Assembly: GCA_013817555.1 (NCBI GenBank)
Contig: JACDCN010000052.1
Coordinates: forward strand, 1 to 10,327
Length of the DNA: 10,327 nucleotides
Reading direction: 5' to 3'
Source of the DNA: Actinomycetota bacterium
GTDB taxonomy: Bacteria > Actinomycetota > Thermoleophilia > Gaiellales > Gaiellaceae
Each line of letters opens with the position of its first letter. The stretch's first letter is position 1. Below, piece after piece: positions 1 through 6,511 of this stretch. The position numbers and the translations under genes were made by a program. The notes below the pieces were generated by a model. It did not search any database and was not told where the DNA came from. It worked only from the letters and a program-made list of their open reading frames with translations.

Positions 1-376
1 CGCACGACGTGCGATCCAGCTCAAGGTATCGGGCGCGTTCCACAGTCCCCTTGTCGCGCGGGCGGCCGACCGATTGCGGCCGGCGTTGGACCGCGTGCGC
101 TTCACCGAGCCGCTGGCGCCGTTCATGTCGACGGTGACGGCGAAGATCGAGCCGGCGCACCGGCTCGCCGTTCTCCTCGTCGACCAGCTGACTGCCCCGG
201 TGCGCTTCACGCAGGCGGCGACCGAGCTGATCAGGAGCGGCGCCACGACATTCGTCGAGGTCGGTCCGGGGAACGTGCTCTCCGGCCTCGTCCGGCGGAT
301 CGATCGCGGGGTCAAGACGATCTCGGTGAACACGGTCGAGAGCCTGGATCGCGCGCAGGAAGCGCTCTCTCGGTGA
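1..376 (+). CDS. fabD: Malonyl-CoA:ACP transacylase, C-terminal part (5' end outside window)
   Basis: The frame is open from the first bases of the window and ends at the TGA at 374-376, so this is the last ~124 residues of a protein normally about 300 long. FabD moves malonyl from CoA to acyl carrier protein in the cytosol, supplying the extender unit for fatty-acid synthesis. The visible part contains VSGAFHSPL, which carries the family's catalytic histidine. It is followed by a QLTAPVRF segment and the C-terminal FVEVGPGNVLSGLVRRI block, both typical of FabD. The serine nucleophile motif (GHSLG) lies upstream and is not visible. The stop codon overlaps the fabG start (GTGA), implying translational coupling. 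An internal ATG at 74 is not the start, because conserved FabD sequence precedes it. Confidence 0.95.
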   Translation, partial: ARRAIQLKVSGAFHSPLVARAADRLRPALDRVRFTEPLAPFMSTVTAKIEPAHRLAVLLVDQLTAPVRFTQAATELIRSGATTFVEVGPGNVLSGLVRRIDRGVKTISVNTVESLDRAQEALSR

Positions 377-1107
377 ACTCTCCCGCGTTCTGCTCCCTCG
401 AGGGCAAGAACGCGCTCGTAACGGGCGCCTCGCGCGGGATCGGCCGGGCGATCGCGGCCGAGCTTGCCCGGGCGGGAGCGTCGGTCGTGGTTTCGTATCG
501 CACGGGTGCGGACGAAGCCGAGGCGCTGGCGTCGGAGATCGGAGGTCGCGCCGTGCAGGCTGACGTCTCCGATCCGGACTCCGCGCGAGCGCTCGTCGAG
601 GAGGCTGGCGACCTCGACGTCCTCGTCAACAACGCAGGCGTGACGCGCGACGGTCTCCTCGTCCGGATGTCGGACGAGGACTGGAAGACCGTGATCGACA
701 CCAACCTCGCGTCGTGCTTCTACACATCGCGGTCGGCCGTTCGCGGGATGATGAAGAGGCGCGCTGGCTCCATCGTGAACATCTCCTCGATCGTCGGCCT
801 GCGCGGGAACTGGGGGCAGACGAACTACGCGGCTTCGAAGGCGGGGATCATCGGCTTCACGAAGTCGCTGGCTCGCGAGCTTGGTAGCCGGAACGTGCGA
901 GTCAACGTCGTCGTGCCCGGATACGTGAAGACGCAGCTGACCGATGTTCTTCCGGAGGAAGCAACTGGAGCCATGCTCGACAACACTCCACTCGGGCGTC
1001 TCGGCGATCCGGGGGACGTGGCCGGGGCAGTGCGTTTTCTCTGCTCCGAAGAGGCCGCGTTCATCACGGGCGCGGTGCTCTTGGTGGACGGCGGACTGGG
1101 GATGTAG
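373..1107 (+). CDS. fabG: 3-oxoacyl-[acyl-carrier-protein] reductase
   Basis: A 244-residue short-chain dehydrogenase/reductase, the normal FabG length. It performs the NADPH-dependent reduction of 3-ketoacyl-ACP to 3-hydroxyacyl-ACP in the elongation cycle. The Rossmann glycine motif TGASRGIG is at residues 17-24 and NNAG at 86-89. The catalytic tetrad is complete: Asn111, Ser139, Tyr152 and Lys156 (YAASK), each shifted by one from the E. coli FabG positions. The C-terminal TGAVLLVDGG block is typical. The GTG start at 373 overlaps the fabD stop, has an AGGA 12 nt upstream at 357-360, and gives an N-terminus that reaches the LEGKNALVTGAS segment without excess. The SDR family is large, but position between fabD and fabF makes FabG the best reading. 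Confidence 0.95.
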   Translation: MNSPAFCSLEGKNALVTGASRGIGRAIAAELARAGASVVVSYRTGADEAEALASEIGGRAVQADVSDPDSARALVEEAGDLDVLVNNAGVTRDGLLVRMSDEDWKTVIDTNLASCFYTSRSAVRGMMKRRAGSIVNISSIVGLRGNWGQTNYAASKAGIIGFTKSLARELGSRNVRVNVVVPGYVKTQLTDVLPEEATGAMLDNTPLGRLGDPGDVAGAVRFLCSEEAAFITGAVLLVDGGLGM

Positions 1108-1113
1108 CGCGGG

Positions 1114-2379
1114 ATGAGCGAGACCGCACACAACGGCAGACGCCGTGTCGTCATCACCGGAGTCGGGATGGTGACACCGCTCGGCAACGACCAGGAGTCT
1201 ACGTGGTCGAGCCTCGTCGCCGGAGAATCGGGTGCGGCGCCGATCACGCACTTCGACGCCAGTGAGTACGCGGTGCGCTTCGCCTGCGAAGCCAAGGAGT
1301 TCGAGCCGACCACATGGATGGATCGCAAGCAGGCACGACGCATGGACCGCTTCTCGCAGCTCGCGCTTTCGGCGGCGCGGATGGCGGAGGCCGACAGCGG
1401 ACTCCCGATCGCTGCCGAGCCCGACCGTATCGGCGCCGCATGTGCAACTGGCATCGGGGGCCTCTACGCCTTCGAGGACTGCTTCCAGACCCTCCTCGAG
1501 CGCGGTCCAGACCGAACAAGTCCCTTCTCGATCGTCCAGATCATTCCGAACATGGCCGCTGCGTGGATCTCGATGGAGCTCGGAACACGCGGCCCTCTCG
1601 CCACTCAGACAACTGCGTGTGCCGCCTCGAACATGGCGATCGGCGACGGCCTGGATGCGATCCGACTAGGTCGAGCGGAGGCGATGCTCTGCGGAGGCAC
1701 CGAGGCGCCGATCACGCGGGTCGGCATCGCCGGCTTCACCGCGATGCGCGCGCTCTCAAAGCGAAACGACGACCCCGAGCGTGGCTCGCGTCCCTTCGAC
1801 GCCGACCGGGACGGGTTCGTCATGGGGGAAGCGGGCGCGGTGCTCGTTCTGGAGGAGCTCGAGCACGCGCGAGCGCGAGAAGCGAAGATCTATGCCGAGC
1901 TGCTCGGCTACGGCGTCTCCTCGGATGCGACGCATGTGACCGAGCCCGACCCCACCGGGGAGAACCCCGCGCGTGCGATGCAGATGGCGTTCTCCGACGC
2001 GGGGATCTCGCCTGGCGACGTCGACTATGTGAACGCACACGGCACGTCGACGCCACTCGGCGATCCCGCCGAGACGCGTGTCTTGAAGCTCGCGCTTGGC
2101 GAGGAGAACGCATACGCGACCCCGGTCTCTTCGACGAAAGGCGCGACGGGACACACTTTGGGGGCTGCCGGTGCTGTCGAGGCGATCTTCACGATCTTCG
2201 CGCTGCAACGCGGGCTTTTGCCGCCCACGATCAACTACGAGACGCCGGATCCCACCTGCGATCTCGACTACATCCCGAACGACGCGAGGCCCGCCGAGCT
2301 GGAGATCGGCGTCTCGAACTCGTTTGGCTTCGGCGGGCATAACGCGTGCGTCGTGTTCCGCCGCTGGAACGACTCGTAA
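1114..2379 (+). CDS. fabF: 3-oxoacyl-[acyl-carrier-protein] synthase II (KAS II)
   Basis: A 421-residue thiolase-fold condensing enzyme that joins malonyl-ACP to acyl-ACP with loss of CO2 during chain elongation. The Cys-His-His triad is complete: Cys169 in TTACAAS, His309 in NAHGTSTPLGD, and His347 in STKGATGHTLGAAG. Lys342 is also present, as is the gatekeeper-type loop FGFGGHN at residues 405-410. Length is close to E. coli FabF (about 412). The start lies 6 nt after the fabG stop, so the two are almost certainly co-transcribed. In many bacteria acpP lies between fabG and fabF; it is absent here. Bases 2202-2244 inside this gene are repeated, with four synonymous changes, at 3131-3173. Chain-length specificity (FabF versus FabB) cannot be read with certainty, but the sequence is more FabF-like. 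Confidence 0.96.
   Translation: MSETAHNGRRRVVITGVGMVTPLGNDQESTWSSLVAGESGAAPITHFDASEYAVRFACEAKEFEPTTWMDRKQARRMDRFSQLALSAARMAEADSGLPIAAEPDRIGAACATGIGGLYAFEDCFQTLLERGPDRTSPFSIVQIIPNMAAAWISMELGTRGPLATQTTACAASNMAIGDGLDAIRLGRAEAMLCGGTEAPITRVGIAGFTAMRALSKRNDDPERGSRPFDADRDGFVMGEAGAVLVLEELEHARAREAKIYAELLGYGVSSDATHVTEPDPTGENPARAMQMAFSDAGISPGDVDYVNAHGTSTPLGDPAETRVLKLALGEENAYATPVSSTKGATGHTLGAAGAVEAIFTIFALQRGLLPPTINYETPDPTCDLDYIPNDARPAELEIGVSNSFGFGGHNACVVFRRWNDS
2202..2244 (+). repeat. 43-bp direct repeat, copy 1 (inside fabF)
   Basis: This segment encodes LQRGLLPPTINYET of FabF. By hand alignment it matches 3131-3173 at 39 of 43 bases, in the same orientation, 929 bp away. The similarity stops sharply on both sides. 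The two copies flank the methyltransferase gene and the 3' end of fabF. Confidence 0.85.
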
Positions 2380-2401
2380 CGCGAGACGCCTCGGCCGGGC
2401 G

Positions 2402-3118
2402 ATGACGACGTACGAGGTCTTCGCTCCCTTCTACGACCGCGCAATCGGTGATCGTGGACGGGAGGGGTCCTACCTCCACGAGCTCATCCAAAAGCACTTT
2501 CCCGAAGCAGCGACGGTTCTCGAGCTCGCGTGTGGGACGGGGGCGATTCTCGAGCAGCTGCACTCGCACTACGAGGTCTCGGGGCTAGACGCTTCGAGGC
2601 GGATGCTCGACATCGCCGCGCGGAAAGTCCCGCAGTCGCGGCTCTTTCGAGAGGACATGACCCGCTTCGACCTGGGCGAGACATTCGATGTCGTGCTCTG
2701 CGTCTTCGACTCGATCAACCATCTCGTGAGGTTCGGGGATTGGGAGGCCGTGTTCAACCGCGCCCGCGAGCATCTGACCGACCGTGGCATCTTCATCTTC
2801 GACGTCAACACCGAGCGGAAGCTCGCGTCGTTCGCGTCCGCGCCTCCGTGGACGCAATGGTTCGACGACGACAGCCTGCTGTTGATCGACGTGAGGGACG
2901 AAGGGGACGGGGTGTACGCCTGGAAGCTCCGCGTCTTCGAGCATCGCAGCGGCTCCGGCTACCGACTTCACGTCGAGGACATCCGCGAAGCGGCTTTCCC
3001 GCTCGAACGGATCAAGGAAAGTCTTGCCGAGCGCTTCCGCCGCGTGCGGATCTACGACGCGGAGCGCTCGCGACCGACGACTCGCTCCTTACGCCTGCAC
3101 TTTGTTTGCGGGGACTGA
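2402..3118 (+). CDS. Class I SAM-dependent methyltransferase, substrate unknown
   Basis: A 238-residue protein predicted to transfer a methyl group from S-adenosylmethionine; the acceptor is unknown. The Rossmann motif I VLELACGTGAIL lies at residues 39-50. An SGLDASRRMLDIA segment follows, whose Asp63 is the likely ribose-binding acidic residue. DM at 85-86 and FDVVLCVFDSINHL at 95-108 match motifs II to IV of the family. The N-terminal YEVFAPFYDRAI is typical of small-molecule methyltransferases of the methyltransf_11/25 type. The frame is open back to 2096 inside fabF, but homology to the family begins at the ATG at 2402. That ATG is 22 nt after the fabF stop and has no clear Shine-Dalgarno sequence. 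The gene may be read from the fab transcript. It is flanked by a 43-bp direct repeat and ends just before a gene scar. Confidence 0.85.
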   Translation: MTTYEVFAPFYDRAIGDRGREGSYLHELIQKHFPEAATVLELACGTGAILEQLHSHYEVSGLDASRRMLDIAARKVPQSRLFREDMTRFDLGETFDVVLCVFDSINHLVRFGDWEAVFNRAREHLTDRGIFIFDVNTERKLASFASAPPWTQWFDDDSLLLIDVRDEGDGVYAWKLRVFEHRSGSGYRLHVEDIREAAFPLERIKESLAERFRRVRIYDAERSRPTTRSLRLHFVCGD

Positions 3119-3130
3119 CGGGTATGGCCG

Positions 3131-3173
3131 GCTGCAGCGCGGGCTCCTGCCTCCCACGATCAACTACGAGACG
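3131..3173 (+). pseudogene. Isolated fragment of a ketoacyl-ACP synthase gene (direct repeat copy 2)
   Basis: The codons read LQRGLLPPTINYET, identical in protein to residues encoded by fabF at 2202-2244. The DNA differs at four of 43 positions, and all four changes are synonymous: CAA/CAG, CTT/CTC, TTG/CTG and CCG/CCT. Flanking bases show no further similarity to fabF, and no start, stop or catalytic residues accompany it, so it cannot function alone. It abuts the inverted PAT-type remnant. It may be a fragment of a diverged KAS gene or an old partial duplication that froze while fabF kept changing silently. Confidence 0.75.
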
Positions 3174-3302
3174 ACCGCGGTCGAACTCCTCCCAGCTCGG
3201 CGGCTCTATCTCGAAGGTCGCGTCTCCCGTTGCGATCCCGTCCCCGTAGATCTTCTCCACAGCCGGCCAGTCCGCGGCACTCATCGCACGGATCTCAAGC
3301 AT
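3174..3302 (-). pseudogene. Truncated N-terminus of a phosphinothricin-acetyltransferase-type GNAT gene
   Basis: Read on the - strand from ATG 3302-3300, about 43 residues resemble the beginning of PAT/Bar/MnaT-like N-acetyltransferases. They start MLEIRAMSAADWPAVEKIY and continue through GIATGDATFEIEP into PSWEEFDRG. Full-length members are about 165-180 residues and carry an acetyl-CoA-binding R/QxxGxG motif, which is missing here. The homology stops at about 3174, where the antisense of the fabF-derived fragment begins. The open frame continues into the methyltransferase gene but encodes nothing recognisable. Only 24 bp separate this ATG from the HAD start, so an ancestral divergent promoter may have lain between them. 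I regard it as a dead relic. Confidence 0.75.
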
Positions 3303-3314
3303 TGTTCAAGAGAC

Positions 3315-3320
3315 TAGGCT
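3315..3320 (+). promoter_or_regulatory. Possible leaderless -10 element (TAGGCT) for the HAD gene
   Basis: TAGGCT fits the actinobacterial TANNNT -10 pattern and ends 6 nt before the GTG at 3327, the spacing expected if transcription begins on the start codon. No convincing Shine-Dalgarno sequence precedes this GTG, which favours a leaderless start. No good -35 hexamer is visible. It is a short motif, so chance occurrence is possible. Confidence 0.4.
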
Positions 3321-3326
3321 TCCTCC

Positions 3327-3992
3327 GTGGCGGACCGCTGGGTGACGTTCGACTGCTACGGCACGCTCGTGGACTGGAACGGCGGCATCACGGCGGAGCT
3401 CGAGAAGCTGTTCGGGGTCGAGCACGCGGACAGGCTGCTCGCGCGCTATCACGAGCTCGAGCCGGAGATCCAGATGACGCGGCCGGGAGTCTCGTACCGC
3501 GAGGTACTTACGATCGCCCTCGAGCGGCTTGCGGAGGAAGAGGGCATGACGCTTCCCGAGGGAGAGACGAGCACGCTCGCAAAGTCGCTGCCCTCCTGGC
3601 CGGTGTTCGATGATGTTCCCGCGGCGCTTGCCGAGACGCGCGATCGCGGCTGGAAGCTCGGGATCCTCTCGAACACCGATCGCGATCTGATCGACGCCTC
3701 GATGGTCGCGATCGGCATCGCCTTCCAGCGGGTGATCGTCGCGTCCGAGATCGGCTCCTACAAGCCGGCCAAGCACCACTGGGAGTTCTTCCGCGAGCAG
3801 ACCGGGGCCAGCGGCACGGAGCACGTTCACGTCGCCCAGAGCCTGTACCACGACATCGGCCCGGCCACTGAGCTCGGCATCCCGTGCATCTGGATCAACC
3901 GGCTCGGTGAGCCGGCGGACGCGAGACCGCGGAAGATGCTTGTGTCGCTTACGGGACTCGCCGCCGCGCTTGACGAGCTCACCTCGACATGA
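3327..3992 (+). CDS. HAD-superfamily hydrolase, haloacid dehalogenase type II-like
   Basis: A 221-residue HAD hydrolase. The N-terminal FDCYGTLVDW contains the nucleophile Asp9 with Tyr11 at the +2 position. This is the DxYGT signature of L-2-haloacid-dehalogenase-type members rather than the DxD of phosphatases. Motif II is SNT at residues 115-117 and motif III is Lys146 in SYKP. Motif IV is HVAQSLYHD (Gln171, Ser172, Asp176) followed by GIPCIWINR. The alpha-helical cap spans roughly residues 15-95. Members of this subgroup are often annotated as haloacid dehalogenases without proof of substrate, so the reaction is left open. The GTG start places the protein directly at the catalytic motif. 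Its stop overlaps the next gene (ATGA), indicating an operon with the GNAT and ureohydrolase-like genes. Confidence 0.88.
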   Translation: MADRWVTFDCYGTLVDWNGGITAELEKLFGVEHADRLLARYHELEPEIQMTRPGVSYREVLTIALERLAEEEGMTLPEGETSTLAKSLPSWPVFDDVPAALAETRDRGWKLGILSNTDRDLIDASMVAIGIAFQRVIVASEIGSYKPAKHHWEFFREQTGASGTEHVHVAQSLYHDIGPATELGIPCIWINRLGEPADARPRKMLVSLTGLAAALDELTST

Positions 3993-4846
3993 ACGGAGGT
4001 TTGCGCGCGCCGACCGACGAGGACGTGGCGACGGTTGCTCGCCTGATGAGCGAGCATTGGCCGGAGCCGGCCGACGAGGCTCTCGTCCGTCGCACGTGGT
4101 CATCGCCCGGGTTCGATCTCGAGCACGACGCGAGGCTCGACGACTCGTCGTACGCCAACGTCGACGCCTTCGGTGACGGAAGAGTCTGGATCGACGTTCG
4201 CGGTCGGCCGTCCACGGACATCGTTGATTGGGCGGAGGCACGGGCGCGTGAGAAGGGATCGCGGTTGCTCGCCGGTGGCTGGGCATCGAACGAGGCGCTA
4301 CTCCATGAGCTCGAGCGGCGCCGGTTCCGACCAATCCGTCATTCGCACCGGATGACGATCAATCTCTCCGATCCGACTCCTGAGCCCCTGTGGCCGGAGG
4401 GAATCGAGGTACGGACGTTTAGACCGGGCGACGAGCGGGCTTTCTACGAGACGCACCAAGAAACGTTCGAGGACTCGTGGGAGCCGATCGAGGAGTCGTA
4501 CGACGAGTGGGCCCACTGGACGCTGAAACCTCCCGTATTCGTCCCCGATCTCTGGTTCCTGGCGATCGACGGCGATGAGCCGGCGGGTGTGGCGATCTGC
4601 TATCCGCACCGTGGAGCCTCCGACCTCGGCTGGGTGCAAATCCTCGGTGTACGCGGGCCATGGCGGAAGCGCGGGCTCGGTCGTGCTCTTCTTCTCCACG
4701 CGTTTGCGGAGTTCCGTCTCCGCGGCCTGAAGCGTGCAGGGCTCGGGGTCGACGCCGAGAGCATCACCGGCGCCAACCGGCTATATGAGCAGGTGGGAAT
4801 GCACGTCGCGGCTCGGTTCGACATCTACGAGAAGGTGGTGCCGTGA
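3989..4846 (+). CDS. Tandem GNAT-family N-acetyltransferase, MshD-like
   Basis: A 285-residue protein with two GNAT-like halves. The N-terminal half (about 1-126) is degenerate, lacks an obvious acetyl-CoA loop, and ends in a GNAT-like beta segment near RPIRHSHRMTINL. The C-terminal half (about 138-285) is well conserved. It has a core strand LGWVQILGV at 213-221, the acetyl-CoA loop WRKRGLGRAL at 225-234 (R226, G229, G231 matching R/QxxGxG), and the closing GVDAESITGANRLYEQVGM block. The two-domain arrangement and the latter motif resemble mycothiol synthase MshD, where the C-terminal domain is the active one. Identity is too uncertain to assign mshD, and no mycothiol genes are near. The ATG overlaps the HAD stop by 4 bp and the end overlaps the ureohydrolase-like gene by 4 bp (GTGA). 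Confidence 0.82.
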   Translation: MNGGLRAPTDEDVATVARLMSEHWPEPADEALVRRTWSSPGFDLEHDARLDDSSYANVDAFGDGRVWIDVRGRPSTDIVDWAEARAREKGSRLLAGGWASNEALLHELERRRFRPIRHSHRMTINLSDPTPEPLWPEGIEVRTFRPGDERAFYETHQETFEDSWEPIEESYDEWAHWTLKPPVFVPDLWFLAIDGDEPAGVAICYPHRGASDLGWVQILGVRGPWRKRGLGRALLLHAFAEFRLRGLKRAGLGVDAESITGANRLYEQVGMHVAARFDIYEKVVP

Positions 4847-5610
4847 GCTTCTTGCGTGCGCGCTGTCCCGACTGCCGCACGTTCACGGCGGTCGCCGTCG
4901 GCCCGGGCTACGAGTGTCACGCGTGCGGACGGGAGTTCGCTGCCGGGCTCATACGTGTGCCACGGGCGTGGGGCGCTGGTGGCCAGGCGATGGCGGAAGG
5001 CGCGAACCTCGCTCTTGCGTATCCGGAGACCGGTGTGGTGGCGAGGGACTCGCTGGCCGAGCAGACCACTGAGCTCGCGGCGATGCTTCCCGAGCGACCG
5101 CTCGTCCTCGGCGGCTGTTGTTGTGCGCACATGGGCGCGGTCCGAGGGCTCGTTGGCCGCGTCGACCGGCTCGCCGTCGTCTGGCTTGACGCGCACGGTG
5201 ACCTGAACACTCCAGAGACCTCACCCTCCGGGAATCTCTGGGGCATGCCGCTGCGGACACTCCTGGACGACGGTGTCGTAGCTCCCCAAGATGTCGCTCT
5301 GGTCGGGGCACGTAGCCTGGATCCCCCCGAGCAGGCTTATCTCGACGAGGCTGGAATCGACGACTCGTTGGAGCGCTCGCTCGCCGGAGTGGATGCCGTG
5401 TACATCGCGCTCGATGTCGACGTGCTCGATCCGGGCGACGCTGAAGTCTTCGTTCCCGAGCCCGACGGGCCGACGACCGAGCAGATCGAAGCGATTCTTC
5501 GCGACGCCGTTTCCCGTGTCCCGCTGGCTGGAATAGGCGTCACAGGGCATGTCCGAGACGACCGCAACATCCCGGTCGTCTCGCGGCTTCTGGCGGCGGC
5601 CGGGCTCTGA
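4843..5610 (+). CDS. Zinc-ribbon-fused arginase/ureohydrolase-family protein with altered active site
   Basis: A 255-residue two-part protein. Residues 8-28 hold two CxxC pairs (C8/C11, C25/C28), a predicted zinc ribbon. Residues ~35-255 resemble the ureohydrolase fold. The manganese-site motifs DAHGD (116-120) and DVDVLDP (191-197) are intact, and LNTP...SGNL resembles arginase. However, the usual GGDHS is GGCCCAH at 90-96, so a cysteine sits where the metal-binding histidine is expected. The position of arginase His141 is Trp133 (SGNLWGMP). The C-terminal guanidinium-binding Glu region reads GIGVTGHVRDD with no evident Glu. It may therefore act on a noncanonical substrate or not be an arginase at all. 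The GTG start overlaps the GNAT stop by 4 bp, and an AAGG precedes it. Confidence 0.8.
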   Translation: MSFLRARCPDCRTFTAVAVGPGYECHACGREFAAGLIRVPRAWGAGGQAMAEGANLALAYPETGVVARDSLAEQTTELAAMLPERPLVLGGCCCAHMGAVRGLVGRVDRLAVVWLDAHGDLNTPETSPSGNLWGMPLRTLLDDGVVAPQDVALVGARSLDPPEQAYLDEAGIDDSLERSLAGVDAVYIALDVDVLDPGDAEVFVPEPDGPTTEQIEAILRDAVSRVPLAGIGVTGHVRDDRNIPVVSRLLAAAGL

Positions 5611-5643
5611 GGCAGGGTCGGAACCGTGGCGTCTGACCCCACG

Positions 5644-5649
5644 TAGGAT
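5644..5649 (+). promoter_or_regulatory. TAGGAT: possible leaderless -10 or Shine-Dalgarno of accD
   Basis: TAGGAT fits TANNNT and ends 7 nt before the accD ATG at 5657, the arrangement of actinobacterial leaderless promoters. The same bases contain AGGA (5645-5648), which would be a normally spaced Shine-Dalgarno sequence. The two readings cannot be separated by eye. Either one supports 5657 as the start. No clear -35 is seen. Confidence 0.45.
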
Positions 5650-5656
5650 CCAGCGC

Positions 5657-6511
5657 ATGTCCTCTCCGGACTCAGGCCGGGTCGATGTGTCAGTCGAGAC
5701 CAAGCGAGCACCGGACACTGCGCCCGAGAAGTCGCACCCCAACACGTGTCCCGGGTGCGGCTCGCACTACCGGGACGATGAGCTCGCACAGACCCTCCGC
5801 GTCTGCCCGCAGTGCGGCCACCACTTTCCCGTCGGCGCCCGCGAGCGGATCGAGCAGCTTGCCGATCCCGGCTCGTTCGCCGAGGAGGACGCCGAGCTCC
5901 GCTCTGCGGACCCGCTCGGCTTCTTCGACCTCCGTCCCTACGCGGAGCGCCTCGCGGAAGCCGAGATCGCGACCGGCCTCGGCGACGCGATCGTGTGCGG
6001 CAGCGCGACCGTGGAAGGGGAAGGCTGCCGGCTCTCGGTCATGGACTTCTCGTTCATGGGCGGGTCGATGGGTAGCGTCGTCGGCGAGAAGTTCGCACGC
6101 GCGTGTGACAGCGCGAGCGAGGGCGGGGTGCCGCTCGTGTCGGTCTCCGCATCGGGAGGCGCCCGCATGCAGGAGGGGATTCTCGCGCTGATGCAGCTTC
6201 CGAAGACCGTGTGCGCGATCGAGGAGCTGCACGATTCCGGCGGCGCGCTCTTCTCGGTTCTCACGCATCCGACGACGGGCGGAGTGCTCGCGAGCTTCGC
6301 CAGCCTCGGCGACGTGGTTCTGGCCGAGCCAGGCGCGCTGATGTCCTTTGCCGGCCCGCGGGTCGTCGCGCAGACGACGCGAGAGAAGCTTCCGGACGAC
6401 TTCGGGCTGGCCGAGTCGAACTACCGCTTTGGCCATGTCGACGGGATCGTCCCACGCGCGGAGCTGCGGCCGACGATCTCGCGACTGCTGCGTCTCTTCA
6501 AGGAAAACTAG
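5657..6511 (+). CDS. accD: Acetyl-CoA carboxylase carboxyltransferase subunit beta
   Basis: A 284-residue beta subunit of the carboxyltransferase, which with AccA moves CO2 from carboxybiotin to acetyl-CoA to make malonyl-CoA. The N-terminal zinc ribbon is present: CPGC at 31-34 and CPQC at 50-53. The crotonase-type core shows MDFSFMGGSMGSVVGEKF, the oxyanion region SASGGARMQEG at 165-175, and THPTTGGV at 204-210. Length is a little below E. coli AccD (304). The frame stays open back to an ATG at 5549, but that start would overlap the preceding gene by about 60 bp. The ATG at 5657, preceded by TAGGAT, is preferred. The TAG stop shares its G with the accA GTG start (TAGTG). FabD, encoded upstream, uses the malonyl-CoA produced. 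Confidence 0.95.
   Translation: MSSPDSGRVDVSVETKRAPDTAPEKSHPNTCPGCGSHYRDDELAQTLRVCPQCGHHFPVGARERIEQLADPGSFAEEDAELRSADPLGFFDLRPYAERLAEAEIATGLGDAIVCGSATVEGEGCRLSVMDFSFMGGSMGSVVGEKFARACDSASEGGVPLVSVSASGGARMQEGILALMQLPKTVCAIEELHDSGGALFSVLTHPTTGGVLASFASLGDVVLAEPGALMSFAGPRVVAQTTREKLPDDFGLAESNYRFGHVDGIVPRAELRPTISRLLRLFKEN
6500..6505 (+). promoter_or_regulatory. Ribosome binding site fixing the accA GTG start
   Basis: AAGGAA lies inside the last codons of accD, with AGGA ending 6 nt before the GTG at 6511. This spacing favours GTG 6511 over the in-frame ATG at 6529 and over upstream in-frame starts inside accD. Confidence 0.7.

Noticed and set aside
2096..2401. Upstream in-frame extension of the methyltransferase into fabF
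   Set aside because: The extra 102 residues are Arg/Ser-rich, show no family similarity, and overlap the well-conserved fabF end.
2202..3173. Direct repeats read as att sites of an integrated element
   Set aside because: There is no integrase, no tRNA target and no other mobile gene between the repeats, and the copies differ at four positions. Duplication or recombination explains them more simply.
3842..3856. HAD motif IV reading QSLYHD instead of the usual DD-type motif, considered as a broken active site
   Set aside because: As I recall, this AQSLYHD form occurs in a common subgroup of type II haloacid-dehalogenase-like proteins, and the other motifs are intact.
3306..4334. Long - strand open frame (about 340 codons) opposite the HAD and GNAT genes; similar long antisense frames at 1756-2340, 5690-6436 and 8779-9618
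   Set aside because: They are Arg/Pro-rich, match no family I recognise, and lie opposite genes with complete catalytic motifs. Such frames are expected in GC-rich DNA.
6211..6510. Upstream in-frame extension of accA into accD
   Set aside because: It lies in a shadow frame of accD with no AccA character. A well-spaced AAGGA points to GTG 6511.
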